64,000 nucleotides of DNA, from positions 1-64,000 of the forward strand of contig NZ_JAGEKR010000024.1 of the NCBI RefSeq assembly GCF_017565405.1. The letters run 5' to 3'. The notes under the pieces are model-generated. The model ran no database searches. It was not told the DNA's origin and saw nothing but the letters and a program-made list of their open reading frames with translations. The stretch's first letter is position 1; every line of letters begins with the position of its first letter. Positions 37,115-46,049 of the stretch are shown here, piece after piece. This stretch comes from Allobranchiibius sp. CTAmp26. Its GTDB lineage: Bacteria; Actinomycetota; Actinomycetes; Actinomycetales; Dermatophilaceae. A program made the position numbers and the translations under genes.

Positions 37115-38707
37115 ATGAGTGCAACGGAGACGAACGGGGATCCGGGCGTCGCCCGGCGGCATCTGCTCGCGGGGGCCGGGTTCGCCACCGCGGTCACGGC
37201 TCTCGGGGTGTCCACGGCCGCGGATGCCGCGGCGACGCCCGTGACCCTGAGGCCCCAGGGGAAGGGTCGACGGCACATCGTGCCGGTGCCCGTCGTCCAC
37301 GGTCTGCACCTGCAGTTCGGAGCGGACGCCGCCACGGAGGTGGTCGTCAGCTGGCACACCCTGGCGCCCGTCCAGGGCGCGCGGGTGCTGCTCGGCAACG
37401 AGCGGGGCGACTTCAAGCGCAGCGTCGCCGCCGAGACGACGTCATACGTCGATGAGAAGTCGGGGACGACGGTGTACGCCCACCACGCCGCCCTCAGCCG
37501 CCTGAGGCCGGGCACGTCGCACCTGTACGCGGCCGTCCACGACGGGACGACGCCACAGTTCGGCACCTTCACGACCGGTCCTCGCGGGCGGGCACGGGTG
37601 ACGTTCACCAGCTTCGGCGACCAGGGCACCCCCACGCTGGGCAAGCTGCTGCCCGGCACGACGACCACCTGGGTCAACGACAACCTCGGCGCACCCGCCG
37701 GATCGGACACCACGGCGGGTGTGGAACAGGTCGCGCCGATGTTTCACCTGTTCAACGGCGACCTCTGCTACGCCAATCTGGCGACCGACCGGATCCGCAC
37801 GTGGTGGGACTTCTGGGCGAACAACTCCCGCAGCGCGCGGAACCGGCCATGGATGCCGGCGGCGGGCAACCACGAGAACGAACTCGGCAACGGGCCGATC
37901 GGCTATCGGGCCTACCAGACCTACTTCTCGGTGCCGAGAGCCGGCGGACAGACGCAGGTGACCCGGGGCCTCTGGTACTCCTTCACGGTCGGCGCGGTCC
38001 GGGTGATCAGCCTCGCCAACGACGACGTCTGCTACCAGGACGGTGGGAACTCCTACGTGCGCGGCTACTCCAAGGGCGCGCAGCGGACCTGGCTCGAGCA
38101 GGAGCTGCGTCGCGCACGCCACGACCGGGACATCGACTGGATCGTGGTCTGCATGCATCAGGTGGCGATCAGCTCCGCCGACAAGGCCAACGGCGCCGAC
38201 CTCGGCATCCGGCAGGAGTGGATCCCGCTGTTCGACCGGTACGGCGTGGACCTGGTCGTCTGCGGGCACGAGCACCACTACGAACGCAGCCACCCGATCC
38301 GCGGCCAGGAGCAGAACGCGACGCTCACCCCGAAGGTCGCGGCGACCGATACGACCGTGGTCGAGACCACGAAGGGCACCGTGCACATGGTCCTCGGCGG
38401 GGGCGGTTCCTCCTTCACGTCCAACCAGCTGCTCTTCCAACCGCCCGCATGCCGTGTCATCACGGCGGTCGGCGCCCCCGATCCGACGACCGGCAAGCGC
38501 CCTCCCGTCTACGTCATGGATACCGCGCGGTGGTCCGCCTCCCGCGACGGGGAGCACCCGTACGGGTTCGCGGCATTCGACGTGGACCCCGGGCGTCCGG
38601 GCGGGGACACCACCATCACGGTCACCTACTACGACGCCACCGGCGTCGGCGGCGGCCTCCAGGCATTCGAGACCTTCCAGCTGAAGCGACCGCGCTCGGA
38701 CCGGTGA
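37115..38707 (+). CDS. Secreted purple acid phosphatase-like metallophosphoesterase
   Basis: The protein has 530 residues from the ATG at 37115. A Tat-type signal (ARRHLLAGAGFATAVTALG) directs export. An N-terminal fibronectin-like domain (about 50-165) precedes the metallophosphoesterase domain. Metal-binding motifs are FGDQG, GDLCYAN, GNHEN, VCMHQ and GHEHHYER, the purple acid phosphatase set. It would hydrolyse phosphate esters outside the cell. An upstream GTG at 37076 lacks a better ribosome site. The gene appears monocistronic. Confidence 0.9.
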   Translation: MSATETNGDPGVARRHLLAGAGFATAVTALGVSTAADAAATPVTLRPQGKGRRHIVPVPVVHGLHLQFGADAATEVVVSWHTLAPVQGARVLLGNERGDFKRSVAAETTSYVDEKSGTTVYAHHAALSRLRPGTSHLYAAVHDGTTPQFGTFTTGPRGRARVTFTSFGDQGTPTLGKLLPGTTTTWVNDNLGAPAGSDTTAGVEQVAPMFHLFNGDLCYANLATDRIRTWWDFWANNSRSARNRPWMPAAGNHENELGNGPIGYRAYQTYFSVPRAGGQTQVTRGLWYSFTVGAVRVISLANDDVCYQDGGNSYVRGYSKGAQRTWLEQELRRARHDRDIDWIVVCMHQVAISSADKANGADLGIRQEWIPLFDRYGVDLVVCGHEHHYERSHPIRGQEQNATLTPKVAATDTTVVETTKGTVHMVLGGGGSSFTSNQLLFQPPACRVITAVGAPDPTTGKRPPVYVMDTARWSASRDGEHPYGFAAFDVDPGRPGGDTTITVTYYDATGVGGGLQAFETFQLKRPRSDR

Positions 38708-38767
38708 GGTCGAAGCGGGGGTTCGGTAGCCACGCGCCGTGGAGGCGAACTGCCTAGTGTGGGACGC

Positions 38768-38989
38768 ATGGCGCGGGACTGGACCGTCGTGCGGTGCTCC
38801 GGCGGTGACTACTACGAGACCGTCTGGGAGAGATGGGTGTCGTTCAAGGCCGTCCGACTCGGCCGACGGCGCTTCCAACGGTGCCCCATCCATGGCAGGT
38901 GGGAGATGGTCCAGCGGGTGCCGGAGGTGGACCTGACACCGCAGATCCGCCAGTCAGCGGCAGGTCACCGGGATTCCGGCAGGCCCTGA
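38768..38989 (+). CDS. Small hypothetical protein, 73 residues
   Basis: Basic, Trp- and Arg-rich (MARDWTVVRCSGGDYYETVW), with an RCPIHGRWEM segment but no full zinc site. TAGTGT at 38754-38759 sits nine bases before the ATG, fitting a leaderless start. The 3' end overlaps the convergent arsC by 25 bases. It has no recognised family. Confidence 0.5.
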   Translation: MARDWTVVRCSGGDYYETVWERWVSFKAVRLGRRRFQRCPIHGRWEMVQRVPEVDLTPQIRQSAAGHRDSGRP

Positions 38990-39396
38990 TCGAGCCCGGC
39001 CAGCAGAGAGCGCACCCGGTCGTTCAGGTCGTCGCGCACCAGGCGCATCCGCTCGATCCCGTCGATGCCCCGCGCCGACGGCTCGTCGAGTTCCCACGTC
39101 GTGATCGGAGCGCGCATCCCGTCGACCGGGTCGAGGCGCGCATCCGAGCCCACGACGATGACGCGGTCGGCGCGGCGGAGCAGATCGGGGTCGACCGCCT
39201 TCGGCCACTCCCCGGCCAACGAAGCCCCGACCTCCTCGACGACCTGCCGGGACAGCTCGTTGAGGGTGCCGCCCGGTCGGGTGCCCGCGGAGTGCACCTC
39301 GACACGACCGGGGGCGAGCTGCCGCAGGAGTGCGGCCGCCATCTGGGACTTGCCGGCGTTCTTCACGCACACGAACAGCACACAGGGGTCAGGCAT
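38965..39396 (-). CDS. arsC: Arsenate reductase (mycothiol-type, LMW-PTP fold)
   Basis: The protein has 143 residues. It reduces arsenate to arsenite. The P-loop is CVKNAGKSQMA near the N-terminus (C9), where the usual CX5R Arg is Lys, as in actinobacterial mycothiol-dependent arsenate reductases. No resolving cysteine pair follows, which also suits a mycothiol mechanism. Its start overlaps the acr3 stop by eight bases, and it is last of the arsM-acr3-arsC operon. Confidence 0.88.
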   Translation of the reverse strand: MPDPCVLFVCVKNAGKSQMAAALLRQLAPGRVEVHSAGTRPGGTLNELSRQVVEEVGASLAGEWPKAVDPDLLRRADRVIVVGSDARLDPVDGMRAPITTWELDEPSARGIDGIERMRLVRDDLNDRVRSLLAGLDQGLPESR

Positions 39397-40477
39397 GGGC
39401 GCCCTCCAACGGGAAGCGGGAACGTAGGGCCAGGGAGACGTAGACCAGCCCCACGAGGACCGGCACCTCGATCAGGGGCCCGACCACTCCGGCCAGCGCC
39501 TGCCCGGAGGTGACGCCGAAGGTGGCGATCGCGACGGCGATGGCCAGCTCGAAGTTGTTGCCCGCGGCGGTGAACGCCAGCGTCGTCGTCCGGGCATAGC
39601 CCATGGCGAGCACCCGGCCGAGGACGTAGCCGCCGCCCCACATCAGCGCGAAGTAGACCAGCAGCGGCAGCGCGATCCGGGCGACGTCCAGCGGGCGTGA
39701 CGTGACCTGGTGCCCCTGGAGGGCGAAGAGCACCACGATGGTGAACAGCAAGCCGTACAACGCCCACGGTCCGATCCGCGGCAGGTACGCCGCCTCGTAC
39801 CGGACACGGCCCCAACGGCGTTCGCCGATGCGGCGCGAGAGGAACCCGGCCAACAGCGGCACGCCGAGGAAGACCAGCACCGATGCCGCGATGTGCCACA
39901 CAGACACGTCGAGCCGGGTCTGCTCCAGCCCGAGCCAGCCGGGCAGCACCGAGAGGTAGAACCAGCCCAACACGGCGAACATGACGACCTGGAAGACGGA
40001 GTTCAGGGCGACGAGGACGGCGGCCGCCTCGCGGTCGCCGCACGCGAGGTCGTTCCAGATGATGACCATCGCGATGCAGCGGGCCAGGCCGACGATGATC
40101 AGCCCGGTCCGGTAGGTCGGAAGGTCCGCCAGGAAGACCCACGCGAGTGCGAACATCAGCGCGGGGCCCACCAGCCAGTTCAGCACCAGCGAGCTGATCA
40201 GCATGCGCCGATCCCCCGTGACCTGGTCGAGGCGGTCGTAGCGGACCTTCGCCAGGACCGGATACATCATCACGAGCAGACCGATCGCGATCGGCAGCGA
40301 GACGCCCTGCACCTCGACCGCCGACAGCACCCCGGACAGACCGGGGACGAGCCTCCCCAACAGCAGCCCGATCGCCATGGCGGCGACGATCCACGCAGGA
40401 AGCCATCGGTCGAGAGTCGACAGCTTGGCGACGACGCCCCGGTCAGCGGCGGCTCGGGGCTCAGTAGCGACACTCAC
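39389..40477 (-). CDS. acr3: Arsenite efflux permease, ACR3 family
   Basis: The protein has 362 residues and about ten membrane helices. Hallmarks of ACR3 are GLARCIAMVIIWNDLACGD, with the essential Cys, and FTAAGNNFELAIAVAIATFG. It exports arsenite using the membrane potential. The GTG at 40477 is chosen because it overlaps the arsM stop (GTGA). A longer frame is a shadow. Confidence 0.95.
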   Translation of the reverse strand: MSVATEPRAAADRGVVAKLSTLDRWLPAWIVAAMAIGLLLGRLVPGLSGVLSAVEVQGVSLPIAIGLLVMMYPVLAKVRYDRLDQVTGDRRMLISSLVLNWLVGPALMFALAWVFLADLPTYRTGLIIVGLARCIAMVIIWNDLACGDREAAAVLVALNSVFQVVMFAVLGWFYLSVLPGWLGLEQTRLDVSVWHIAASVLVFLGVPLLAGFLSRRIGERRWGRVRYEAAYLPRIGPWALYGLLFTIVVLFALQGHQVTSRPLDVARIALPLLVYFALMWGGGYVLGRVLAMGYARTTTLAFTAAGNNFELAIAVAIATFGVTSGQALAGVVGPLIEVPVLVGLVYVSLALRSRFPLEGAHA

Positions 40478-41232
40478 GCGCGCACCGCCCGTACGATCGC
40501 CGCCTGTGCGTGCTCGTGGACCGCGTGGGTGTAGCGGATCTCGACCTCGCTCCAGCCGTTCGAGGTCAGCGCGTCCCGGTACTGCTGCTCGGTGAGCGCC
40601 CCTGCGATGCACCCGGTGTACGCCGCGACGTCGGCGCGGGTCGCCTCGTCCATGTCCTCATCGGCGATCACGTCGGAGACCGCGAACCGGCCACCCGAGC
40701 GGGTCACGCGTGCGGCCTCGGCCAGCACGGCGCCCTTGTCGGCGGCCAGGTTGATGACGCAGTTGGAGATCACCACGTCCACCGACGCATCCGGCAGTGG
40801 GATCTCCTCCAGGTAGCCGTGCAGGAACTCCACGTTCGTCACGCCTGCCTCGGCGGCGTTGCGGCGCGCGAGGTCGAGCATCTCCTGCGTCATGTCCAGC
40901 CCGATCGCCCGACCGGTGGGGCCGACCCGCCGCGCGGAGATCAGCACGTCCCCGCCCGCGCCAGCACCCAGGTCGAGGACGGTCTCGCCGGCCGCGAGAT
41001 CGGCCACCGCAGTGGGTACGCCGCATCCCAGGGACGCGTCGACCGCGACGCCTGCAGGTCCGGTGTCCTCGCCGGCGTAGAGGCCCGATCCGAAGACTGC
41101 CCGGCCGTCGGCGGAGACGTTCTGGTCGTAGAGGCTCGGGCCGCAGCAGGAGCCGGACCCCTCGGCCGCGGCGCGGGCGGACTCGGCGTACCGGCGCCGC
41201 ACCTCTTCACGAATGGCGATGGGATCACTCAT
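40474..41232 (-). CDS. arsM: Arsenite methyltransferase
   Basis: The protein has 252 residues. It methylates arsenite with S-adenosylmethionine. The SAM motif is [13 protein letters not shown] (about 85-97). Conserved cysteines lie in GSCCGPS, GCGVP, SNCVINL and YTGCIAGAL; the last two match the arsenic-binding pair. The ATG at 41232 has AAGGAG about eight bases upstream. It leads the arsM-acr3-arsC operon, divergent from arsR. Confidence 0.92.
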   Translation of the reverse strand: MSDPIAIREEVRRRYAESARAAAEGSGSCCGPSLYDQNVSADGRAVFGSGLYAGEDTGPAGVAVDASLGCGVPTAVADLAAGETVLDLGAGAGGDVLISARRVGPTGRAIGLDMTQEMLDLARRNAAEAGVTNVEFLHGYLEEIPLPDASVDVVISNCVINLAADKGAVLAEAARVTRSGGRFAVSDVIADEDMDEATRADVAAYTGCIAGALTEQQYRDALTSNGWSEVEIRYTHAVHEHAQAAIVRAVRA

Positions 41233-41288
41233 GGTCCTGCTCCTTGCTTCGATACACGTCGATGCAGGCAAGGGTGGCGCTCTGGTTA

Positions 41289-41298
41289 GACATTTGTC
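41289..41298. promoter_or_regulatory. ArsR operator between arsM and arsR
   Basis: GACATTTGTC is an inverted repeat (GACA, two bases, TGTC) in the 77-base spacer between the divergent genes. On the minus strand it includes TTGACA, a -35-like sequence for arsM. ArsR bound here would block both promoters. Confidence 0.6.
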
Positions 41299-41309
41299 AA
41301 TATAGAGGG

Positions 41310-41660
41310 ATGACCTTCATCCCGGTGCGCGACGTGACCGCCTCGCGGGTGCGCGTGACGCCGGGCGAGACCGCGCTCACGGCCGATAGCTGCGACGACG
41401 TGGCGGGCATTCTGAAGGGCCTGGCCGACCCGATCCGGCTGCTGCTCTTCAGCCACATCGCAGCCCATCCGAATCCCGTGTGCGTCTGCGACATCCCCGA
41501 TGCCGGCGTCTCGCAGCCCACGGTCTCCCACCACCTGCGCAAGCTGCGCGACACCGGCCTGGTCGACTGCGAACGCCGCGGCACCTGGGTCTACTACTGG
41601 GCGACGCCGCTCGGCGCGGCGTGCGTGCCGTTCCTGTCCCAGCTGGCAGGCGACCGCTGA
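41310..41660 (+). CDS. arsR: ArsR-family arsenic-responsive repressor
   Basis: The protein has 116 residues: a winged helix with the arsenite site VCVCD (C58, C60) at the start of the DNA-binding region, the classic type I ArsR arrangement, then SQPTVSHHLRKLRDTGLVDC. It represses the divergent arsM-acr3-arsC operon until arsenite binds. The ATG at 41310 leaves a complete family N-terminus. Confidence 0.93.
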   Translation: MTFIPVRDVTASRVRVTPGETALTADSCDDVAGILKGLADPIRLLLFSHIAAHPNPVCVCDIPDAGVSQPTVSHHLRKLRDTGLVDCERRGTWVYYWATPLGAACVPFLSQLAGDR

Positions 41661-41670
41661 GCAGCGCGCC

Positions 41671-42525
41671 TCAGAGGCGATGCCACCGCGCGCGAAGGCC
41701 GAGCGCCGGCCCGAGCAGCGCGAGCCCGAGGATCACCAGCGCGACCTCCACGCCCGCGCTCATGAGGGCAGCGGGCACCGCCGCGTGCTCGGCTCGGTCA
41801 CGCCCGAACGCCGCCGCGGCCGCGATGAGTGCGGTCGGTAGGAGCAGCCGGCCGGCGCCCACCTGCGGAAGTGAGAGGTGGGTCGCCGCGCTGAGATCGG
41901 CGAGCGGAGACCGCACCGGCCGATCTGCTGCGTGCCGGTAGGCACGGATCACCGACCGGGTCCGCAGCACACCCACCATCGCCAGGGCGGCCAGAAAGGG
42001 CCCGCCGAGGATGAGGGCCGCAGGACCATGCCCTGGGACGGCGCCCGCGGCCGCGAACAGGGCGACGGCCGCGGCGAGCAGGGCGCAGCCGTTGCGGCGG
42101 CACAGCAACGCCACCTCCCCGGCCGTCGCCTGCCGCCCCCGCAACCCGAGAGCCTGCAGGGTCGCGAGCGCGAGCGACACCGCTGCGACCTGCGCGGCTG
42201 CGAAGAACGTGACGGCCCAGCCGATCGACCCGGTCGTGGCGGCGGTCGTGGAGTTCAGGACGACCAACGTCGAGCCCGCGACCGCGAAGGCGCCGATGAT
42301 CGTGGCGAACGTCGACCGCTGCGCTCGTCGCGTCGCCACCTCCGCGTCCAGCGCCGCCGCGATCCCCGCAGCATCGCCGAAACGGCGCACCGCCTCCTAC
42401 GGCCCGTCCACGGCGGCGGAGTCCACGAGGTGGTCGCGGCATTCCTTCAGCAGCCGGCGCCGCATGGCGCCGCGTACCTGCAGGAGGCGTCGCAACTCGT
42501 CCAGGTAATCGTCGACAGCCGTCAC
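41671..42525 (-). pseudogene. HAAS-domain membrane protein gene interrupted by an in-frame amber codon
   Basis: From GTG 42525 the frame reads a HAAS-type signalling domain (VTAVDDYLDELRRLLQVRGA, MRRRLLKECRDHLVDSAAVD). Codon 43 is TAG (42397-42399). The same frame then continues EAVRRFGDAAGIAAALDAEV, which is the expected second half of that domain, followed by six hydrophobic segments (to 41671). So one 284-codon gene is split by a single stop. The GTG start overlaps the padR stop (GTGA), the usual padR-HAAS pairing. Causes could be a sequencing error, a recent mutation or read-through. A separate start at GTG 42390 would make only the membrane part. Confidence 0.8.
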
Positions 42526-42845
42526 GCGAGCCCCCCGATCACGCGGTCCACGGCTGCCGAGAAGGTCTGCCACTCCTGCCTGGATCGAGTCGCCGCCTGG
42601 CGACCAGCGGGGCTGAGCCGGTAGACCCGTCGCCGACGACCCTCCGTCACGCTCCATGCGCTCGTGACCTGCCCGGCGCGCTCGAGGCGTTGCAGTGCCG
42701 GGTAGAGCGACCCCTCGGGCACCGAGAGCGCGCCGCCGCTGCGTTCGCCCAGTCGCTGACTCAGCGCATATCCGTGACCGGGCGCGTCGACCAGCACGGC
42801 CAGCAGCAGGCCCTCGAGATGCCCGCGCAAGAGGTCGCTTCCCAT
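42522..42845 (-). CDS. PadR-family transcriptional regulator
   Basis: The protein has 107 residues: a winged helix of the PadR family (LLRGHLEGLLLAVLVDAPGH, GYALSQRLGERS, VPEGSLYPALQRLERAGQVT, RRRRVYRLSPAGRQ). The ATG at 42845 lies nine bases after a perfect palindromic operator. It is coupled to the broken HAAS gene downstream. It probably represses its own operon. Confidence 0.92.
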   Translation of the reverse strand: MGSDLLRGHLEGLLLAVLVDAPGHGYALSQRLGERSGGALSVPEGSLYPALQRLERAGQVTSAWSVTEGRRRRVYRLSPAGRQAATRSRQEWQTFSAAVDRVIGGLA

Positions 42846-42853
42846 GATCCGAC

Positions 42854-42876
42854 GATACCCAGACCGTCTGGGTATC
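42854..42876. promoter_or_regulatory. Perfect palindromic operator upstream of padR
   Basis: GATACCCAGA (42854-42863) and TCTGGGTATC (42867-42876) are exact inverted 10-base arms around CCG. The site ends nine bases before the PadR start, so autoregulation is likely. Confidence 0.75.
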
Positions 42877-42906
42877 GACAAGGGTTACTTCGCAGTGAAT
42901 CGCCGG

Positions 42907-43578
42907 TCAGCCGGTGGCAGAGGGCCTTTCGTTGTACGCCGCAGCGCGCGGCTGCCCGGACAGTTGGGCGATGGCGTCCATGACCTGGTCGGTCAGCTCA
43001 CGCCGGGCACGGCCGGCCGGTACGCCGGTCCAGCGGCCCACCGGGTTGATCGGTGCGCCGAAGCGCACGGTGAACTGCTCCCGGTGCACCCGGCTGTCAC
43101 CGACCGGCTGCACCTTGTCGGTGCCGATCAGACCCACCGGCACGACCGGCACTCCGGCCGTCAGCGCGAGGTGGGCGACGCCGGTGTGCCCGCGATAGAG
43201 CCGCCCGTCGCGCGAGCGGGTGCCCTCGGGATAGATGCCGAACGCGTCACCGGCGGCCAGCACCCGCAGCGCGAGCTCGAGGGACTTGGCCGCAGCCTGG
43301 GAATCGTCGCGCTCGACAGGGATCATGCCCATCGTCTCGAACCACAGCCGCGAGGCGGCGCCCTTCGCTCCGGTGCCGGTGAAGTAGTCCGACTTCGCCA
43401 GGAAGCGGACCTGCCGCGGCGCGACCAACGGGATGACCACGCTGTCGATGAAGGACAGGTGGTTGCTCGCCAGGAGGACTCCCCCATGGCGGGGCACGTT
43501 GTCGGCGCCGTCGACCTGGGGGCGCCAGAGGGCGCGGACGACGGGTGAGACGGTGCCTTTCGCGGCGCGATAGAGCAC
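42907..43578 (-). CDS. 1-acylglycerol-3-phosphate O-acyltransferase (PlsC-like)
   Basis: The protein has 223 residues. It contains the acyltransferase motifs NHLSFID (NHxxxxD, about 39-45), FGIYPEGTRS (about 113-122) and VPVVPVGLIG. Members acylate lysophosphatidate at the membrane to make phosphatidate. The GTG at 43578 is three bases after the dnaX stop, so the two are cotranscribed. Confidence 0.9.
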   Translation of the reverse strand: MLYRAAKGTVSPVVRALWRPQVDGADNVPRHGGVLLASNHLSFIDSVVIPLVAPRQVRFLAKSDYFTGTGAKGAASRLWFETMGMIPVERDDSQAAAKSLELALRVLAAGDAFGIYPEGTRSRDGRLYRGHTGVAHLALTAGVPVVPVGLIGTDKVQPVGDSRVHREQFTVRFGAPINPVGRWTGVPAGRARRELTDQVMDAIAQLSGQPRAAAYNERPSATG

Positions 43579-43581
43579 AGG

Positions 43582-45825
43582 TCAGTCCCGCTGGTCCTCG
43601 ATGACCACGCCACCGAGGATCGAGGTCACCACCGGGATGCCGACCTCGCCGGCGTCCTCGACGTCCTCGTCGTCGCGTGACCCCTCGTCGTCATCGGGCG
43701 CCGGGACGGTGGGACCGGTGACGCCCGCGGAGGCCTGCGGGGTGGCCGGCTCGCTGGCCCAGCTCGGCGCGGGCGCGCTGCTCGCGCCCCATCCGCCGGG
43801 CTCGACCTCGGGCTCGGACCGTTTGCGCGGCGCGGAGCGCTGGGGACGGCGCGCGGCCGCGAGTGCAGCGGGCTGCGGATCAGGCGCCTTCGTGCCGGTT
43901 TCACGGGCGGCGGGTTGCGCGCCCTGCTCTTCGCCGGGATCGGCACGCTCAGCAGGCGGCCGCGCCGGGGCGAGATCGTCCGGCTGCGGCGTGCCGGTGG
44001 GAGCACCGCTGTCGGTGCGGGCCTGCACCGTCACGGTGACACCGAGGGCCTCCTGCAGCGCCTGACGTACGACGTCGCGGTGCGACCCACGCTCGAAGGT
44101 CTGGGCGAGGCCCGGGCTGCTCACCCCGAGCACCAGGAGTGGCGGGCTGTACTCCAGCACGTGCGCGTGCTGACTCAGCAACGCCCACGTCACCCGCTTG
44201 ATGCGGGCGATCGCGTTGAGCACATCGGGCCAGGCCCGGCGTATCGCGTCCGTGTCGAGCCCTCCCGCAGCCGCGACCTGCGGCTGCGCTTCCCGCGGCG
44301 CGTCGGAGTCGTCGGCCGTGTCGCGCTCCGCGGACGGGCTGCCGACGGGGTCGGCGACCGCGGGGATGTCACGCCCCTGGGACCGGACGTCGACATTGTC
44401 ACCGCCGCCGTCGGGTTCGTCCGGCGCGTCCGGCGAGTCCGGCTTCGGGGTGGGGGCCGGCTCCGGGATGGGTGACGGCACCACGGGCGGCTCGGTCGGA
44501 CCCGCGGGGGGCGTGGGCTGCTCGAGTGGCCGGCCGGGCTGCGGCTCGGAGGGCTCAGCCGGCTCGGGCGCGGTCGGCTGTGGCGTCGAAGACTGTGCGG
44601 ACCGGGTCGTGGTGGCCTCCGGCGCGGAGGCGGTGGGCCGAGGTGCCGTCGCCCCCGGCACGGCGCCGATCGCGAGGCGGCGTTCGAGTCGGTCCAGCCG
44701 CGCGGCGTACCCCTCCTCGCCGCTCGCCCCGGGCAGCAGCACACGCGCGCAGATGAGCTCGAGCTGCAACCGCGGCGCGGTGGCCCCGGTCATCTCGGTC
44801 AGGCCGGCGTTGACGATGGTCGCGGCGCGCGCCAGGGTCTCGGCGCCGAACGCCGCTGCCTGCTCGCGCATCCGCTCGAGCTGGTCCTCCGGGACGCCGC
44901 GCAGCACCTGCGCCACCCCCTCGGGGACCGCGGCGACGATGATCAGGTCGCGCAGCCGCTCGAGCAGGTCCTCGACGAACCGCCGCGGGTCGTGGCCGGA
45001 TTCGATGACCCGACCGATCTGTCGGAAGGTCGCCGCGGGGTCGGACACTGCGAGCGCGTCGATGGTGGCGTCGAGCAGCTCGCCGTCGGTGAACCCCAGC
45101 AGCGTGGCCGCGCCGGCGTACGTCAGTCCGCCGTCCTGCGACCCCGAGATCAGTTGGTCGAGCACCGAGAGGGAGTCGCGCACGGACCCGCCGCCGGCTC
45201 GGGTGACGAAGGACAGCACGCCCGGCTCGACCTGCACGCCCTCCGCGACGCAGAGCTGCTCCATGTACTCGGTCAGCTTCTGCGGCGGGACCAGCCGGAA
45301 CGGGTAGTGGTGGGTGCGCGACCGGATCGTGCCGATGACCTTCTCGGGCTCGGTGGTCGCGAAGACGAACTTCACGTGCTCCGGCGGCTCCTCGACGACC
45401 TTCAGCAGCGCGTTGAAGCCCTGCGTGGTCACCATGTGGGCCTCGTCGATGATGTAGACCTTGAACCGGCTGCTGGCCGGGCCGTACGCCGCCCGCTCCC
45501 GCAGGTCGCGCGCGTCGTCCACGCCACCGTGGCTGGCGGCGTCGATCTCGATCACGTCGACCGTGCCGGCGCCGCCGCGGGACAGCGCCACGCACGAGTC
45601 GCACACCCCGCACGGGGTCGGGGTGGGGCCCTGCTCGCAGTTGAGGCACCGCGCCAGGATCCGGGCACTGGTGGTCTTGCCGCAGCCCCGCGGCCCGCTG
45701 AAGAGATAGGCGTGGTTGACCCGGCCGGTCTCCAGGGCACGCATCAGGGGCACGGTCACGTGCTCCTGACCGATGACGTCGGCGAACGTCTCGGGTCGGT
45801 ATCGGCGGTACAGCGCGGTGCTCAC
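43582..45825 (-). CDS. dnaX: DNA polymerase III subunit gamma/tau
   Basis: The protein has 747 residues and forms the clamp-loader motor. The AAA+ domain has Walker A GPRGCGKTT (about 44-52), a zinc site (CLNCEQGP, CGVCDSC), the DEAH box in YIIDEAHM and the sensor SRTHHYPFRLVPP. Domain III follows to about 380. A long Pro/Glu-rich linker (about 400-560) precedes the tau-specific region. The GTG at 45825 (VSTALYRRYRPETFADVIGQ) is the family start. The SRP RNA gene lies about 120 bases upstream on the same strand, a common arrangement. Confidence 0.96.
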   Translation of the reverse strand: MSTALYRRYRPETFADVIGQEHVTVPLMRALETGRVNHAYLFSGPRGCGKTTSARILARCLNCEQGPTPTPCGVCDSCVALSRGGAGTVDVIEIDAASHGGVDDARDLRERAAYGPASSRFKVYIIDEAHMVTTQGFNALLKVVEEPPEHVKFVFATTEPEKVIGTIRSRTHHYPFRLVPPQKLTEYMEQLCVAEGVQVEPGVLSFVTRAGGGSVRDSLSVLDQLISGSQDGGLTYAGAATLLGFTDGELLDATIDALAVSDPAATFRQIGRVIESGHDPRRFVEDLLERLRDLIIVAAVPEGVAQVLRGVPEDQLERMREQAAAFGAETLARAATIVNAGLTEMTGATAPRLQLELICARVLLPGASGEEGYAARLDRLERRLAIGAVPGATAPRPTASAPEATTTRSAQSSTPQPTAPEPAEPSEPQPGRPLEQPTPPAGPTEPPVVPSPIPEPAPTPKPDSPDAPDEPDGGGDNVDVRSQGRDIPAVADPVGSPSAERDTADDSDAPREAQPQVAAAGGLDTDAIRRAWPDVLNAIARIKRVTWALLSQHAHVLEYSPPLLVLGVSSPGLAQTFERGSHRDVVRQALQEALGVTVTVQARTDSGAPTGTPQPDDLAPARPPAERADPGEEQGAQPAARETGTKAPDPQPAALAAARRPQRSAPRKRSEPEVEPGGWGASSAPAPSWASEPATPQASAGVTGPTVPAPDDDEGSRDDEDVEDAGEVGIPVVTSILGGVVIEDQRD

Positions 45826-45949
45826 CTGGGGAACTCTATGCGCCGGGACCGTCAGTGCGACCAGCTCGTACGGGTGGCCGCGGTTGTCCGCAGATCCGTG
45901 CACCCGTCGACACGAAAGTGCGGACAATCACGCACTCCCCTGGACGTGA

Positions 45950-46042
45950 AGGACCCCCCACGCACCTGGAAGAGCACGCCTGCCCTTGCTGCATTCCTGC
46001 CCTGGGGGAGTTCGGCGCGGTACCACCGCGTGGGGGATCGGC
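45950..46042 (-). ncRNA. ffs: Small bacterial signal recognition particle RNA (4.5S)
   Basis: On the minus strand the sequence starts GATCCCCCACGC and ends GCGTGGGGGGTC, which pair to close a long hairpin. The apical part reads CCAGGGCAGGAATGCAGCAA then GGGCAGG, the conserved domain IV with the Ffh-binding loops. About 93 bases is normal for the small SRP RNA. It works with Ffh in membrane targeting. Ends are approximate. Confidence 0.88.
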
Positions 46043-46049
46043 GAACAGT

